64,000 bases of DNA from Lachnospiraceae bacterium NSJ-143 (GCA_022867625.1 JALIFM010000001.1:558001-622000); one strand, 5' to 3'. Positions 25,410 through 34,444 are shown, numbered from the stretch's first letter. Numbers and translations are program-made. The notes: a model not told the origin generated them from the letters alone.

Positions 25410-26668
25410 AATGCCATGATGCCTTGAATATTATTGATACATATCTTGATGAGGATACGGAGCACTACGATGAGAAAGAATTTATGGAGCATATAGATGG
25501 ATGTAAGGATTGCTTTGAAAAATACACAGAGCTCAAGGAGATTACAGAAGAATTGAAAAACACAGAATATCTTCCGCTTCCCGAAGGCTTCCACTTTGAG
25601 CTTTCTCAAAAGCTGGAAAAGGCGCAAAAAAGCAGAAAGAAAAACATGGCAGTAAGATATTCCGCCATAGCAGCCTGCGCCGTTTTAATCTTTATGACTG
25701 GCGCGTACATGAAAGACCTTTATTTTATGAAGTCCGGAGCTGGAAACTCAACATCAGCGGCAGCTCCTTCTGATATGTACAGGAGCTCAGACTATGATTA
25801 TGGCACAGAGAAGGCGGTTGTCGAATCTGCGGTTCAGGAAGCTGATATGGATACGGCTGAGGAAAATTATTCATATAAGTCGTCAGCTGGAGAAGTTCAA
25901 GATGGAATCGAGTCAAATGATATGCTCAGCAAAGCTAATGGCGTATCTGAGCGAAAGCTTATTAAAAACGGGTATTTATCTATAACCGTTGATGATTTTG
26001 ACAGTGCGGTATCACAGATTAGGGAATATGCAGAATTGAACAATGGATATATAGAAAACAGTGATTCATATGTAAACTATGACAGTAACTTTGGGACATA
26101 CGGCGGAAAGGCCGGCAGCATGAGGGTACGTGTCAGCGGCGATGGTTTTTCGGGAGCTATGGAATATGTAAAGGGAATAGGAAAAGTAATAAACGAGAAT
26201 GAAAGCACAGAAGATGTGACAGGAGAATATGTTGATACACAAAGCCGGCTGCGTGTTAAGGAGCAGGAAAAGGAGCGGCTTATGATGCTCCTTGAGGAGG
26301 CCGACAGTATGGAGGACATAATAAAGATTGAGGCACGCCTTACAGAGGTAATAGAGGCTATAGAGTCACAGCAGGCAAGGCTTAATACTTTTGACCGGCT
26401 TATTGAGTACTCAACAATAAATATAAATATCACTGAATCAGACGGCGGTAAAATGACGCCAAGGGGAGTATCCTTTACTGACAGAGCAGGGTATAATTTT
26501 AAAGAATCAGTTAATGCGCTTATAAACGCTTTACAGGGCTTTGCTCTGCTGATTATAAGAGTCTGGGCTCCGCTGGCGGTTCTGGCCGCAGCCGCAGCTG
26601 TCGTTTTTGTTATATATAAAAGGAAAAAAGCCGGAAAGTCAGGCGGAAAAACGGATAGTAAGCATTAA
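25406..26668 (+). CDS. Membrane anti-sigma factor candidate: zinc-finger domain fused to DUF4349
   Basis: 420 residues. The N-terminus (1-45) carries Cys near position 3 and HIDGCKDC, the H-x3-C-x2-C arrangement of ZAS anti-sigma factors. A transmembrane helix follows (about 82-102), then a low-complexity linker, then a DUF4349 domain (about 190-400) with a long coiled coil (RLRVKEQEKERLMMLLEEA onwards), and a second transmembrane helix near the C-terminus with a basic tail. The ATG at 25406 overlaps the sigma stop (ATGA) and follows GGGAGG. Predicted topology: zinc finger inside, DUF4349 outside, tail inside. The anti-sigma role is inferred from domain and position. Confidence 0.85.
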   Translation: MKCHDALNIIDTYLDEDTEHYDEKEFMEHIDGCKDCFEKYTELKEITEELKNTEYLPLPEGFHFELSQKLEKAQKSRKKNMAVRYSAIAACAVLIFMTGAYMKDLYFMKSGAGNSTSAAAPSDMYRSSDYDYGTEKAVVESAVQEADMDTAEENYSYKSSAGEVQDGIESNDMLSKANGVSERKLIKNGYLSITVDDFDSAVSQIREYAELNNGYIENSDSYVNYDSNFGTYGGKAGSMRVRVSGDGFSGAMEYVKGIGKVINENESTEDVTGEYVDTQSRLRVKEQEKERLMMLLEEADSMEDIIKIEARLTEVIEAIESQQARLNTFDRLIEYSTININITESDGGKMTPRGVSFTDRAGYNFKESVNALINALQGFALLIIRVWAPLAVLAAAAAVVFVIYKRKKAGKSGGKTDSKH

Positions 26669-26731
26669 AAGCTTTTATCATACAGTTATAATAGATTCAC
26701 CTGGTAATTTAATAAGAGGAGGAATGATTTT

Positions 26732-27439
26732 ATGAAGAAAATTTTATGCTCGCTTGTAATAGCGTCTATGTCGCTTATGCCTGCGGTTCAGGCTTTTGCT
26801 TATGAGCTTCCCGCAAACACAATAGCCGTTACAGGCAAGGGTGTGGTTACAGCCAAACCTGATATAGCCGAGATAAACATGAGTATAGTCACCAACGACA
26901 AGGACGCGTCAAAGGCACAGCAGAAAAACAATGACATCTACAATAAAGCGTGTGCAGCCCTTAAAGCATCAGGCATAAAGGCTGAGGATATTAAGAGTAC
27001 ATGGTATTATGTTTACCCGGAAAGAGATTACGAAAAGACAAACGAGGTGACAGGCTACAGGGTTGAAAACAATTTCTGTGTTAAAACAAATGACAGGGAT
27101 AACACAGGAAAGTATATTGACGAGGCGCTTAAAGCCGGTGTTACCGGTGTTGACGGGGTTAGCTTTAGTGTGGAGAACCCGCAGTATTACTATAATTCAG
27201 CATTAAAGCTTGCTGTTGCCAACGCTCAAGCCAGCGCTGAAACTCTGGCAAAGGCGGTTGGCGCCGGAAATATAAAAGTTTACAGCATGGAGGAACAGTC
27301 AAACCGTTATTCTTATGCTACAAGCAACGCTATGATGAAGGAAGAGGCATATGATATTTCAGCCGGAGGTCAGACAGAAATTTCATACGATGATATTGAG
27401 ATTACTGCAAGCATTAACGCTGTTTACTCTTATCAGTAA
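26732..27439 (+). CDS. SIMPL domain-containing secreted protein (DUF541)
   Basis: 235 residues with a signal peptide (1-23, cleavage after VQAFA). The mature part begins NTIAVTGKGVVTAKPD, the SIMPL/DUF541 opening, and ends in a conserved beta-rich half. The family's function is poorly known; members are periplasmic or surface proteins linked to stress. The ATG at 26732 follows GAGGAGG. Third gene after the sigma and anti-sigma genes, 63 bases from them, so a likely member of the same regulon. A long hairpin follows. Confidence 0.9.
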   Translation: MKKILCSLVIASMSLMPAVQAFAYELPANTIAVTGKGVVTAKPDIAEINMSIVTNDKDASKAQQKNNDIYNKACAALKASGIKAEDIKSTWYYVYPERDYEKTNEVTGYRVENNFCVKTNDRDNTGKYIDEALKAGVTGVDGVSFSVENPQYYYNSALKLAVANAQASAETLAKAVGAGNIKVYSMEEQSNRYSYATSNAMMKEEAYDISAGGQTEISYDDIEITASINAVYSYQ

Positions 27440-27463
27440 TTAAAAGTGATTATTCACCTGGTG

Positions 27464-27497
27464 CAGAAAGGAACAGGACTTGTCCTGTTCCTTTCTG
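27464..27497. terminator. Hairpin between convergent SIMPL and ybaK genes
   Basis: A 15-bp perfect stem (CAGAAAGGAACAGGA and complement) with a 4-base loop. T-tracts are short on both sides, so it may be an inefficient or Rho-assisted terminator. Confidence 0.7.
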
Positions 27498-27516
27498 ATT
27501 ATAAAGCTGTATGATT

Positions 27517-28005
27517 TTACTGCTCCTGCTGTGAATTATCCCAGCCCTTGCAGACATCAACCCATTTTACTGATTTAGTGAGGCTGAAAAGGTCGTCGCA
27601 TGTAAGCTCTATAGCGGAGTTTGAGCTTCCGCAGGCTGGAAATACAGTTTCAAAACGCTTAAGGGACACGTCAACGTAAGAAGTGACGTCTTCGGGAACA
27701 CCAAAGGCGCATACTCCTCCAACAGCATGGCCTGTGAGGGCAAGGGTTTCCTCAGGAGTGAGCATTTTGGCTTTTATGCCGAACTCGTCCTTAAATTTTC
27801 TGTTGTCAACCTTTGCGTCGCCGGCAGCGCCTATAAGTATGCAAGTGTTGTCCTTTTTAAAAGCGAGTGTTTTTGTAATCCTTGCGGGAATTACATTGAC
27901 TGCCTGCGCGGCAAGCTCAACTGTGGCGCTGGATACTTCAAATTCCATTATGTCTTTGTCACGGCCAAATTTGGCCAGGTACTCCCGTGCGATTTCTATT
28001 GACAT
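27517..28005 (-). CDS. ybaK: YbaK/EbsC-family aminoacyl-tRNA deacylase
   Basis: 162 residues. The motifs ITKTLAFK (with the conserved Lys), GDAKVDNRKF, LTGHAVGGVCAFGVP and the C-terminal SGS-like segment GSSNSAIELT are those of the YbaK/ProX editing fold, which removes wrongly charged amino acids such as Cys from tRNA-Pro. The ATG at 28005 has GGGAG 8 bases upstream; an in-frame ATG at 28062 would include the hairpin at 28045-28071 and is less likely. A single gene, convergent with the SIMPL gene. Confidence 0.9.
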   Translation of the reverse strand: MSIEIAREYLAKFGRDKDIMEFEVSSATVELAAQAVNVIPARITKTLAFKKDNTCILIGAAGDAKVDNRKFKDEFGIKAKMLTPEETLALTGHAVGGVCAFGVPEDVTSYVDVSLKRFETVFPACGSSNSAIELTCDDLFSLTKSVKWVDVCKGWDNSQQEQ

Positions 28006-28041
28006 TTTTACATCTCCCAACTGTTTTCTAAATAAAATATC

Positions 28042-28071
28042 AAAAAACCGCAGTTTGTACAATAGCGGTTT
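28042..28071 (-). terminator. Terminator-like hairpin in the ybaK leader
   Basis: On the minus strand AAACCGC, a 13-base loop, GCGGTTT then further Ts, ending 37 bases before the ybaK start codon. Either an attenuator of ybaK or the end of an unannotated minus-strand RNA. Confidence 0.5.
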
Positions 28072-28343
28072 AAAATTTCAGTTAAATAGTACATTAAATC
28101 ATGTTTTTATGTCCTGTTTTGGCATAAAGTGATGAATTTCACATAAAAAACACAAATATATCTGAAAACAATGTACATTATGTGTCTATTAAAGCAAGGT
28201 TGTTAAATGAATATTAAATCAAAATGGAATTATTTAACATAATATACAGATAATTTAAGAAAACGTTAATGGATTTATGCAGTTTTATATGGTAAATTAT
28301 AATATAAAGAGAGTAATTGACGAATGTCGGGAGGTGGTAAATT
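28072..28343. other. Divergent intergenic region between ybaK and the exporter operon
   Basis: About 270 A/T-rich bases without a convincing ORF. A TATAAT at about 28298-28303 is the probable -10 of the exporter operon, though its -35 (TTATGC) is poor. The ybaK promoter was not resolved. Confidence 0.4.
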
Positions 28344-29090
28344 TTGTCTGAGGATATTATAAAGCTCAGAAGCCTTAAAAAGATATACCGTATGGGTGAT
28401 GAGAGGATAGCCGCGGTAAATAATGTTTCGCTCAACTTTGAGAAGGGAACTGTCACATGCCTTTTAGGTAAATCGGGTTCCGGTAAATCAACGCTTTTAA
28501 ATCTTATATCGGGGCTTGAAAAACCGTCAAAAGGTGAAATTATAATCCATGGGTTTCATGTTGAACGCATGAATGAAAACCAGCTGGCAAAATTCAGACA
28601 GCAGTATATCGGGTTTGTTTTTCAGTCGTATAACCTCCTGGGAAATTTAACGGCTCTGGAAAATGTGACACTGCCGCTTATTTTTAAGAGGGTGGGCCTT
28701 AAGGAGAGAAATGACAGAGCAATGGATATGCTCAAGGCCGTAGGGCTGGAAAAAAGGGCACATCATAAGCCGTCACAGCTTTCGGGAGGCCAGCAGCAAA
28801 GGGTTTCAATAGCAAGGGCGTTTGTTAACAATCCGGAGATAGTGTTTGCAGACGAGCCTACAGGAAATCTTGACACCAAGACAACGTACCAGATGATGGA
28901 CCTTATGATGGGGCTTTCTGCCAGAAACAGACAGACGCTCATTATAGTCACTCATGATATGGAAATTTCAGCCTATGCACAGAGGATAGTGCACATATCA
29001 GATGGAAAAATAGAAAATATTGTTTATAATGATAAAAATATAAAACACAGCGGTGAGCTTGTGAAGGCTCAGGGGGAGGCAGTTAAATGA
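28344..29090 (+). CDS. ABC exporter ATP-binding protein (MacB/LolD type)
   Basis: 248 residues. Walker A GKSGSGKST, Q-loop FVFQSYNLLGNLTALENV, signature LSGGQQQRVSIARA, Walker B IVFADEPTGNLD and switch His THD are intact. The Q-loop and NLD-type D-loop are typical of the MacB/LolD/FtsE branch. The start is a TTG at 28344 with GGGAGGTGG upstream. Its stop overlaps the next gene by 4 bases, and the third gene encodes the matching permease, so the three form one machine. Confidence 0.93.
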   Translation: MSEDIIKLRSLKKIYRMGDERIAAVNNVSLNFEKGTVTCLLGKSGSGKSTLLNLISGLEKPSKGEIIIHGFHVERMNENQLAKFRQQYIGFVFQSYNLLGNLTALENVTLPLIFKRVGLKERNDRAMDMLKAVGLEKRAHHKPSQLSGGQQQRVSIARAFVNNPEIVFADEPTGNLDTKTTYQMMDLMMGLSARNRQTLIIVTHDMEISAYAQRIVHISDGKIENIVYNDKNIKHSGELVKAQGEAVK

Positions 29091-31240
29091 GATTAAAGGA
29101 TTTTGGCGTGAGAAGGTTATTCGCGTTTATTGCTGTTTTGGTAATGGTATTTTCGTTTTCGGCGGCGGCCTTTGCAGCTGATGACGACGATGATAAGAAG
29201 CCTGCCGGAACGCCTGTTATATCTATTATAAGCGGAAACATGTATGAGATTGAGCCTGGGCAGGAAAACAAGATATCAATCAGAATAAGGAACACAAGCT
29301 CGAGCATAGCAAAATCGGTTGTTGTTATGCCAAGTGTCGCAGATGCTGCGGATAACCCGCTTACAATATCTTTGGATGCGCAGGCAAACAGCATCGGTTC
29401 GGTTGCAGCAAATGGAGAAAGGACGCTTAACTTTATTGTAAAGGCCGATAAGACAGCCGCAACAAAGACGTATGGAGTCAATATTAAATTTTCGTATATG
29501 AATAACGACAGTGTTACATTTGATAATACAGGCACTATCTATTTTAAGATTAAAAACGTGTCGGCTGAACCTGTTTTTAATTTTGACAAGTTTAAGCTGG
29601 AGCCGGAGTCGGTATCCGCAGGAGAGAGCGCGGTACTTTCTTTTGAACTCTTTAACAGAGGGCCGCTTAACATGTACGATGTTATTGTGTCCATGGAAAA
29701 CCTTGACGCTTCAACTGTTGGTGTAATGGGCACAAACCAGAAGAAGTTTTCAAAGATATGGGCGGGCACAAGGGAAACTCTTAATTTCAACCTGACAACA
29801 AACGATGCGATGGAGGACGGAAATTATCCGGTGACAATAAAGGTGGCCTATAAAGATGAAAACGGCGCGGACCATTCGTATGAGGAAAAATATTTTGTAA
29901 AGGTGGGAGAGGGCACCGGCAAAAGCGCTGATTTAAGAATTGAAAATATGAAGGAACCTGCGGGTACATATGGTGTAAACCAGAATTTTGACATTAGCTT
30001 TTCAGTTAAAAATTACGGCGACGGGCCTGCTGAGGATATAAAGGTTACTGCTTCTGAGTACGGAGAAGGCGGAAACGTAGTGCCTAAAAGTACAAGTACA
30101 TACTCTCTCAAAAAGCTTGATGCCGGACAGAAGGCAGACTACAAGTTTACATTCGCGCCTACAGGCAACGCTTCATCAAGGAATTATTCCATTGAGTTTA
30201 AAGTTGAATACAAAAAGGGCGGAAAAGACCATACAATAAGCCAGTACGCCGGAGCAAATGTTACAAACCCTAAAAAGGACAAAGAGGAAGGCGATATAAA
30301 GGAAAGCAAGCCTAAAATAATAGTAAGTGAATACCAGTGTGACCCGGTAATTGTAATGGCCGGACAAAATTTTGACCTTACTATGACATTTTTAAATACC
30401 CATGCTGAAAAGGCTGTAAAGAATGTTAAGATGTTTTTGACCATGATTGAGGAGACCTCGTCTGAAACAGAAAAATCCGGAAATATTTTCACACCGGTTG
30501 ACAGCAGCAACACATTTTATTACGACTCTATTCCGGCCAAGGGTACTGTAAGCAAAACAATGAAGCTTTATACAGTGCCTTCTGCAAAGCCTAAGACATA
30601 CACGCTTACTGTCAATTTTGAGTATGAAGATGAAAGTGGAAACGAGTACACTACCACGGAGCTTTTAGGTATAAATGTAAAGCAGGTGTCACAGGTTGAC
30701 ACAAGCGAGATTTTTATCCCCGAGTCGTCAGAAATAGGAATGCCTCTGAGTGTGTATTTTGATATTTACAACACAGGAAAGGTAGATGTGAGCAACCTTA
30801 AGGTTTCGCTGGAGGGAGACATAGACACACAGAATAAGAGCACATATATAGGCAACTGTTCTCCTGGAGACAGCAATTATTATGAAGGAAGCTTTTCTGT
30901 GCTTAATATGGGAAAAAACAATGTAAAGCTTACCATATCTTATGAGGACCCGAGCGGAGAGCGTATTGAGCAGGTTAAAGAATATGTTATAACCGGTACA
31001 GAACCGGTAATGGATGAAGGCATGGGTGACGGTATGGATATGCCGGCCGATATGGATGCCGGTATGAATGGGCCTGGACTCAGCAATAAAGTCAAAATCG
31101 GCATAGGCGTTGGAGCCGCGGCTGGAATTATAATCCTTATTGTTGTTGTAAAGGCTGTTAAAAAGAAAAAAGCGGCAAAGCTGATTGAGGAAGACCTGGA
31201 AGACGACATGGAAGGAAAGGATGACAATGAGCGGCTTTGA
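29087..31240 (+). CDS. Large surface-exposed Ig-like repeat protein (CARDB/COG1361 type) of an ABC exporter operon
   Basis: 717 residues. Signal peptide (1-31, ending AAAFA), then an acidic run and four or five Ig-like units of about 110-130 residues, recognisable by repeated openings such as VSAGESAVLSFELFNRG, YGVNQNFDISFSVKNYG, VMAGQNFDLTMTFLNTH and IGMPLSVYFDIYNTG; these are CARDB-type adhesion/assembly domains. A Met/Asp/Gly-rich linker precedes a C-terminal transmembrane helix (about 672-694) with a Lys-rich then acidic cytoplasmic tail. Sits between the ATPase and permease genes, overlapping both, where Gram-negative systems encode a MacA-like adaptor. I infer an extracellular partner of the permease; function not established. 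Confidence 0.85.
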   Translation: MRLKDFGVRRLFAFIAVLVMVFSFSAAAFAADDDDDKKPAGTPVISIISGNMYEIEPGQENKISIRIRNTSSSIAKSVVVMPSVADAADNPLTISLDAQANSIGSVAANGERTLNFIVKADKTAATKTYGVNIKFSYMNNDSVTFDNTGTIYFKIKNVSAEPVFNFDKFKLEPESVSAGESAVLSFELFNRGPLNMYDVIVSMENLDASTVGVMGTNQKKFSKIWAGTRETLNFNLTTNDAMEDGNYPVTIKVAYKDENGADHSYEEKYFVKVGEGTGKSADLRIENMKEPAGTYGVNQNFDISFSVKNYGDGPAEDIKVTASEYGEGGNVVPKSTSTYSLKKLDAGQKADYKFTFAPTGNASSRNYSIEFKVEYKKGGKDHTISQYAGANVTNPKKDKEEGDIKESKPKIIVSEYQCDPVIVMAGQNFDLTMTFLNTHAEKAVKNVKMFLTMIEETSSETEKSGNIFTPVDSSNTFYYDSIPAKGTVSKTMKLYTVPSAKPKTYTLTVNFEYEDESGNEYTTTELLGINVKQVSQVDTSEIFIPESSEIGMPLSVYFDIYNTGKVDVSNLKVSLEGDIDTQNKSTYIGNCSPGDSNYYEGSFSVLNMGKNNVKLTISYEDPSGERIEQVKEYVITGTEPVMDEGMGDGMDMPADMDAGMNGPGLSNKVKIGIGVGAAAGIIILIVVVKAVKKKKAAKLIEEDLEDDMEGKDDNERL

Positions 31241-32531
31241 TTTGATAAAAATGGCTTTGCGCAACCTCTGGAAGCGTAAGCTGCGTACATTCCTTACAGT
31301 TCTTGGCGTAATTATAGGCACCGCTTCTATTGTTGTTATGATTTCAGTTGGCATTGGCATGAATGAGGGCTACAAAAACCAGATTGAAAAGATGGGAAGC
31401 CTTTATGTAATCAATTTGAATGTACCTTATTCATATGACGATTCCAATAACAAAAACAAGGATAAGGCAAAGCTTGACACTGCGACCCTTGAGGAGCTCA
31501 GGCAGATAGAGGGTGTGGAGGCTGTTACGCCAATGCTTCAGGAATATTTTATACTTATAGATGGAAGGAATATTTTTGACACAAGCATAATAGGAATACT
31601 GCCTGAGACAATGGAGCTTATGGGCTTTAAAGTGAGTACCGGAAGAACGCTTCAGGAAGGAGACTCAATGGCTGTTGTGCTGAGCTCCTACGCCAGAGAG
31701 GAATTTTATAATCCGAAACTTAGCTGGCAGTACCGGTGGAACGGCAGCCAGAATATAGAGATTGACCCGTACGGGGATAAGTTTCAGCTTACATATGATT
31801 ACTCGTATGGCACAAAAAGTATGGATAAATCGATAAAGCCTAAAAAAATTGAAATTGTAGGCGAAATGGACCAGAATGGGCAGAACAGCTACGCTACGTT
31901 TATGCCGCTTGGCGATGTGGAAAAGATTGTAGCTGAAAGGGAGAAACATCAGAAGGCGGCCGGACAGACAAATAACGGCAATAAAAAGAAAAAAGGCGTA
32001 TATGACCAGGCGATGGTAAAGGTACGTGATATGAAGGATGTTGAAAGGATACAGCAGGAGATAAAAGATATGGGCTTTGAGGCTTCAAGTCTTGTGGATT
32101 ATTTGAAGCAGGCTCAGGAAACAAGCAAAATGCTTCAGATGGTGCTGGGCGCTATAGGCGCTATATCGCTTTTTGTAGCGGCTATAGGTATAGCTAATAC
32201 AATGGTTATGAGTATATATGAGCGCACAAGGGAAATAGGAGTAATGAAGGTTATAGGGGCAACCATACCTGATATACGAAGGCTGTTTCTTACGGAGGCC
32301 GCTTTTATCGGCCTTCTGGGAGGCATGGTGGGGGTAATATTAAGCTATGCCTCATCAAAGATAATAAATATGGTGAGCATGAATATGGGAAGAGAAACAA
32401 TATCCCTTATACCAATTTGGCTTGGATTGCTGGGTATTGTGTTTGCCACGTTTGTAGGTGTGGCGGCCGGATTCTTCCCTGCTGTGAGAGCTACAAAGCT
32501 CAGTGCCCTTGCCGCTATTAAGACGGAATAG
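31227..32531 (+). CDS. ABC exporter permease (MacB/FtsX family)
   Basis: 434 residues. An N-terminal helix (LRTFLTVLGVIIGTASIVVM, about 17-40) precedes a large extracytoplasmic MacB_PCD domain (about 45-300), then three C-terminal helices including the conserved RTREIGVMKVIGAT and FPAVRATKLSALAAI. This is the mechanotransmitting MacB fold. The ATG at 31227 has AAAGG 6 bases upstream and overlaps the preceding gene by 14 bases. The domain contains a Lys/Asn-rich insertion near residues 248-265. Terminator follows. Confidence 0.93.
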   Translation: MSGFDLIKMALRNLWKRKLRTFLTVLGVIIGTASIVVMISVGIGMNEGYKNQIEKMGSLYVINLNVPYSYDDSNNKNKDKAKLDTATLEELRQIEGVEAVTPMLQEYFILIDGRNIFDTSIIGILPETMELMGFKVSTGRTLQEGDSMAVVLSSYAREEFYNPKLSWQYRWNGSQNIEIDPYGDKFQLTYDYSYGTKSMDKSIKPKKIEIVGEMDQNGQNSYATFMPLGDVEKIVAEREKHQKAAGQTNNGNKKKKGVYDQAMVKVRDMKDVERIQQEIKDMGFEASSLVDYLKQAQETSKMLQMVLGAIGAISLFVAAIGIANTMVMSIYERTREIGVMKVIGATIPDIRRLFLTEAAFIGLLGGMVGVILSYASSKIINMVSMNMGRETISLIPIWLGLLGIVFATFVGVAAGFFPAVRATKLSALAAIKTE

Positions 32532-32574
32532 GAACTTGGTCAACAATGGACAAAAAATAATATTAAGTATTTTT

Positions 32575-32603
32575 CAGGCGTCTGGCAGCAGACGCCTGTT
32601 TTG
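32575..32603 (+). terminator. Terminator of the MacB-type exporter operon
   Basis: CAGGCGTCTG / CAGACGCCTG perfect stem, loop GCAG, then TTTT. Confidence 0.92.
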
Positions 32604-32713
32604 TGCGATGTATTTATATGAAGGACTTTTGTGTTTTATATATTGTGTTTAAAGGTTAAATGTACTATAATGTTATCTGTTACGATTTATAAACACTGAA
32701 AAGGGGAATAAAA

Positions 32714-33913
32714 ATGAAATATATAGTAATGCTTTGTGACGGAATGGCCGATTATCCCATGGAGGAGCTTGGCGGACAGACACCTATGATGAAGGCCAAA
32801 AAGCCAAATATGGACAGCCTTGTCAAAAAATCAACTGTGGGCCTTGTTAAGACTGTTCCTGATACAATGAAGCCGGGCAGTGATGTGGCAAACCTTTCGG
32901 CTATGGGTTATGACCCCCTGAGCTGCTACACTGGACGTTCTCCGCTTGAAGCCATGAGCATTGGCATAGATATGGCAGACGATGACATAGCCTTCAGATG
33001 CAACCTTGTTACGCTTTCAGATGATGAGCTGTATGAGAATAAAACAATGCTTGACTACAGCTCACAGGAGATTACAACAGGTGAAGCGGCAAAGCTTATT
33101 GAGGCTTTAAACGAACAGCTTAAGGACAGTGAGATTGAATTTTTCACAGGAATCAGCTACAGGCATTGCATGATATGGCATAAGGGGCCTAATGGCCTTG
33201 GGCTTACTCCTCCACATGATATATCTGACAGGAAAATAACTGAATATATGCCTGAAAACAGAAAAATACTGGACCTGATGAAAAAGAGCTATGATATACT
33301 TAAAAACCACCCTGTAAATGCGCAACGTGTAAAAAACGGGCTTAATCCGGCTAACTCAATATGGCTCTGGGGTGAAGGTACAAGGCCTGCAATACCTGAT
33401 TTTAAGGAAAAATTCGGGCTTGACGGAGCGGCTATTTCTGCTGTGGATTTAATAAAGGGAATAGGCATAACAGCCGGGCTTGATGTGATAGATGTTGAGG
33501 GAGCTACCGGAAATATAACAACGAATTTTGCCAATAAGGGCAAAGCGGCTTTAAATGCCCTGCTCAACGGAAAGGATTATGTTTATATTCATGTTGAGGC
33601 GCCTGATGAATGCGGCCACAGGGGCGAGACCGAGAACAAAATAAAATCAATAGAGCTTATAGACAGTGATATAATAGGCCCTGTAACAAGAGGGCTTGAA
33701 AATGCCGGTGAGGATTTTACAATTATTGTAATGCCGGACCACCCTACACCTATATCGACCAAAACACACGCAAGGGACGCGGTGCCTTTTATGATTTACA
33801 GAAGCAATAAGCCTGCTAAAGGCACAGACAGGTTTGACGAAAACGAGGCAAAGGCAACTGGACTATATATTCCGGACGGACCTGAGCTTATGAAGCTGTT
33901 TATTGGAAAGTAA
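32714..33913 (+). CDS. apgM: Cofactor-independent phosphoglycerate mutase, archaeal type (alkaline-phosphatase superfamily)
   Basis: 399 residues. The metal-binding start IVMLCDGMADYP, the segment GSDVANLSAMGYDP with the nucleophile Ser/Thr region, and the C-terminal HVEAPDECGHRGE and MPDHPTP with His/Asp ligands are those of the aPGAM family. It interconverts 3- and 2-phosphoglycerate; some Clostridial members have been annotated as proposed homoserine kinases, which the sequence alone cannot exclude. The ATG at 32714 follows AAAAGGGG. A single gene with a terminator. Confidence 0.88.
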   Translation: MKYIVMLCDGMADYPMEELGGQTPMMKAKKPNMDSLVKKSTVGLVKTVPDTMKPGSDVANLSAMGYDPLSCYTGRSPLEAMSIGIDMADDDIAFRCNLVTLSDDELYENKTMLDYSSQEITTGEAAKLIEALNEQLKDSEIEFFTGISYRHCMIWHKGPNGLGLTPPHDISDRKITEYMPENRKILDLMKKSYDILKNHPVNAQRVKNGLNPANSIWLWGEGTRPAIPDFKEKFGLDGAAISAVDLIKGIGITAGLDVIDVEGATGNITTNFANKGKAALNALLNGKDYVYIHVEAPDECGHRGETENKIKSIELIDSDIIGPVTRGLENAGEDFTIIVMPDHPTPISTKTHARDAVPFMIYRSNKPAKGTDRFDENEAKATGLYIPDGPELMKLFIGK

Positions 33914-33925
33914 AATTAAAGATAT

Positions 33926-33966
33926 TAAAGCCATGTGTAAACATTTACACATGGCTTTATTTTTTT
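33926..33966 (+). terminator. Terminator of apgM
   Basis: AAAGCCATGTGTAA / TTACACATGGCTTT stem followed by A and seven Ts; may also serve the convergent XRE gene. Confidence 0.93.
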
Positions 33967-34002
33967 GCCGGTTTAAGCTGCGAATGTGAGGACCGGTACA
34001 GT

Positions 34003-34344
34003 TTAATTATGTTGCGCTGTTGCCGGCCTTACAGCTGCTATAAAACTGTTGACTATATCCTCAAGATGCCGGTATTGCTCAGGGGTAAGCTCAGCCACTT
34101 TGACTGAAAGCATGTCGGTATCTGTGCCGGTGATTTTTCCAAGAAGCAGGTAGTCTGTACTGATTTCAAGCACAGAGCATATTTTTATTATGTTTTCAGG
34201 ACGCATGGCCTTTTTTCCAAGCTCGGCAGAGGATATCATCTGGCTTGTAACACCCGCACGTTCGGCGAGCTCTTCCTGTGTAAGGCGCAGCTGCTTTCTG
34301 CGGTATAAAATTCTTTTTCCCATTTGCTCAAGTAAAATTTCCAT
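34003..34344 (-). CDS. XRE-family helix-turn-helix transcriptional regulator
   Basis: 113 residues. Residues 8-62 hold an HTH_3 domain (LTQEELAERAGVTSQMIS, then PENIIKICSVLEISTDYLLLG), followed by a roughly 45-residue C-terminal part of unknown role. The start at 34344 has GGAGG 9-10 bases upstream; an in-frame ATG at 34374 is inside the operator region and is rejected. Divergent from a hybrid histidine kinase; the 250-base interval carries four CTATAG-like boxes, the likely binding sites. Probably represses itself and the kinase. Confidence 0.92.
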   Translation of the reverse strand: MEILLEQMGKRILYRRKQLRLTQEELAERAGVTSQMISSAELGKKAMRPENIIKICSVLEISTDYLLLGKITGTDTDMLSVKVAELTPEQYRHLEDIVNSFIAAVRPATAQHN

Positions 34345-34374
34345 ACCACTCGCCCTCCAAATCGCTTTCAACAT

Positions 34375-34444
34375 ACTATAGTTAAATTTTATCCGCTATA
34401 GAATAAATTATTAAGCGATTATAGTTGTAAAAATACAACTATAG
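34375..34444. promoter_or_regulatory. Four phased CTATAG-type operator boxes between the XRE gene and the hybrid kinase
   Basis: ACTATAGT (34375-34382), CTATAG (34396-34401), and a perfect 10-bp inverted repeat TATAGTTGTA-AAAA-TACAACTATA (34420-34443). Box centres are about 20, 23 and 20 bases apart, close to two helical turns, and they overlap the kinase promoter. Confidence 0.65.

Noticed and set aside
30728-31360. 210-codon antisense ORF across the Ig-protein and permease junction
   Set aside because: Aromatic/Ile-rich shadow of the coding strand; no supporting signal.
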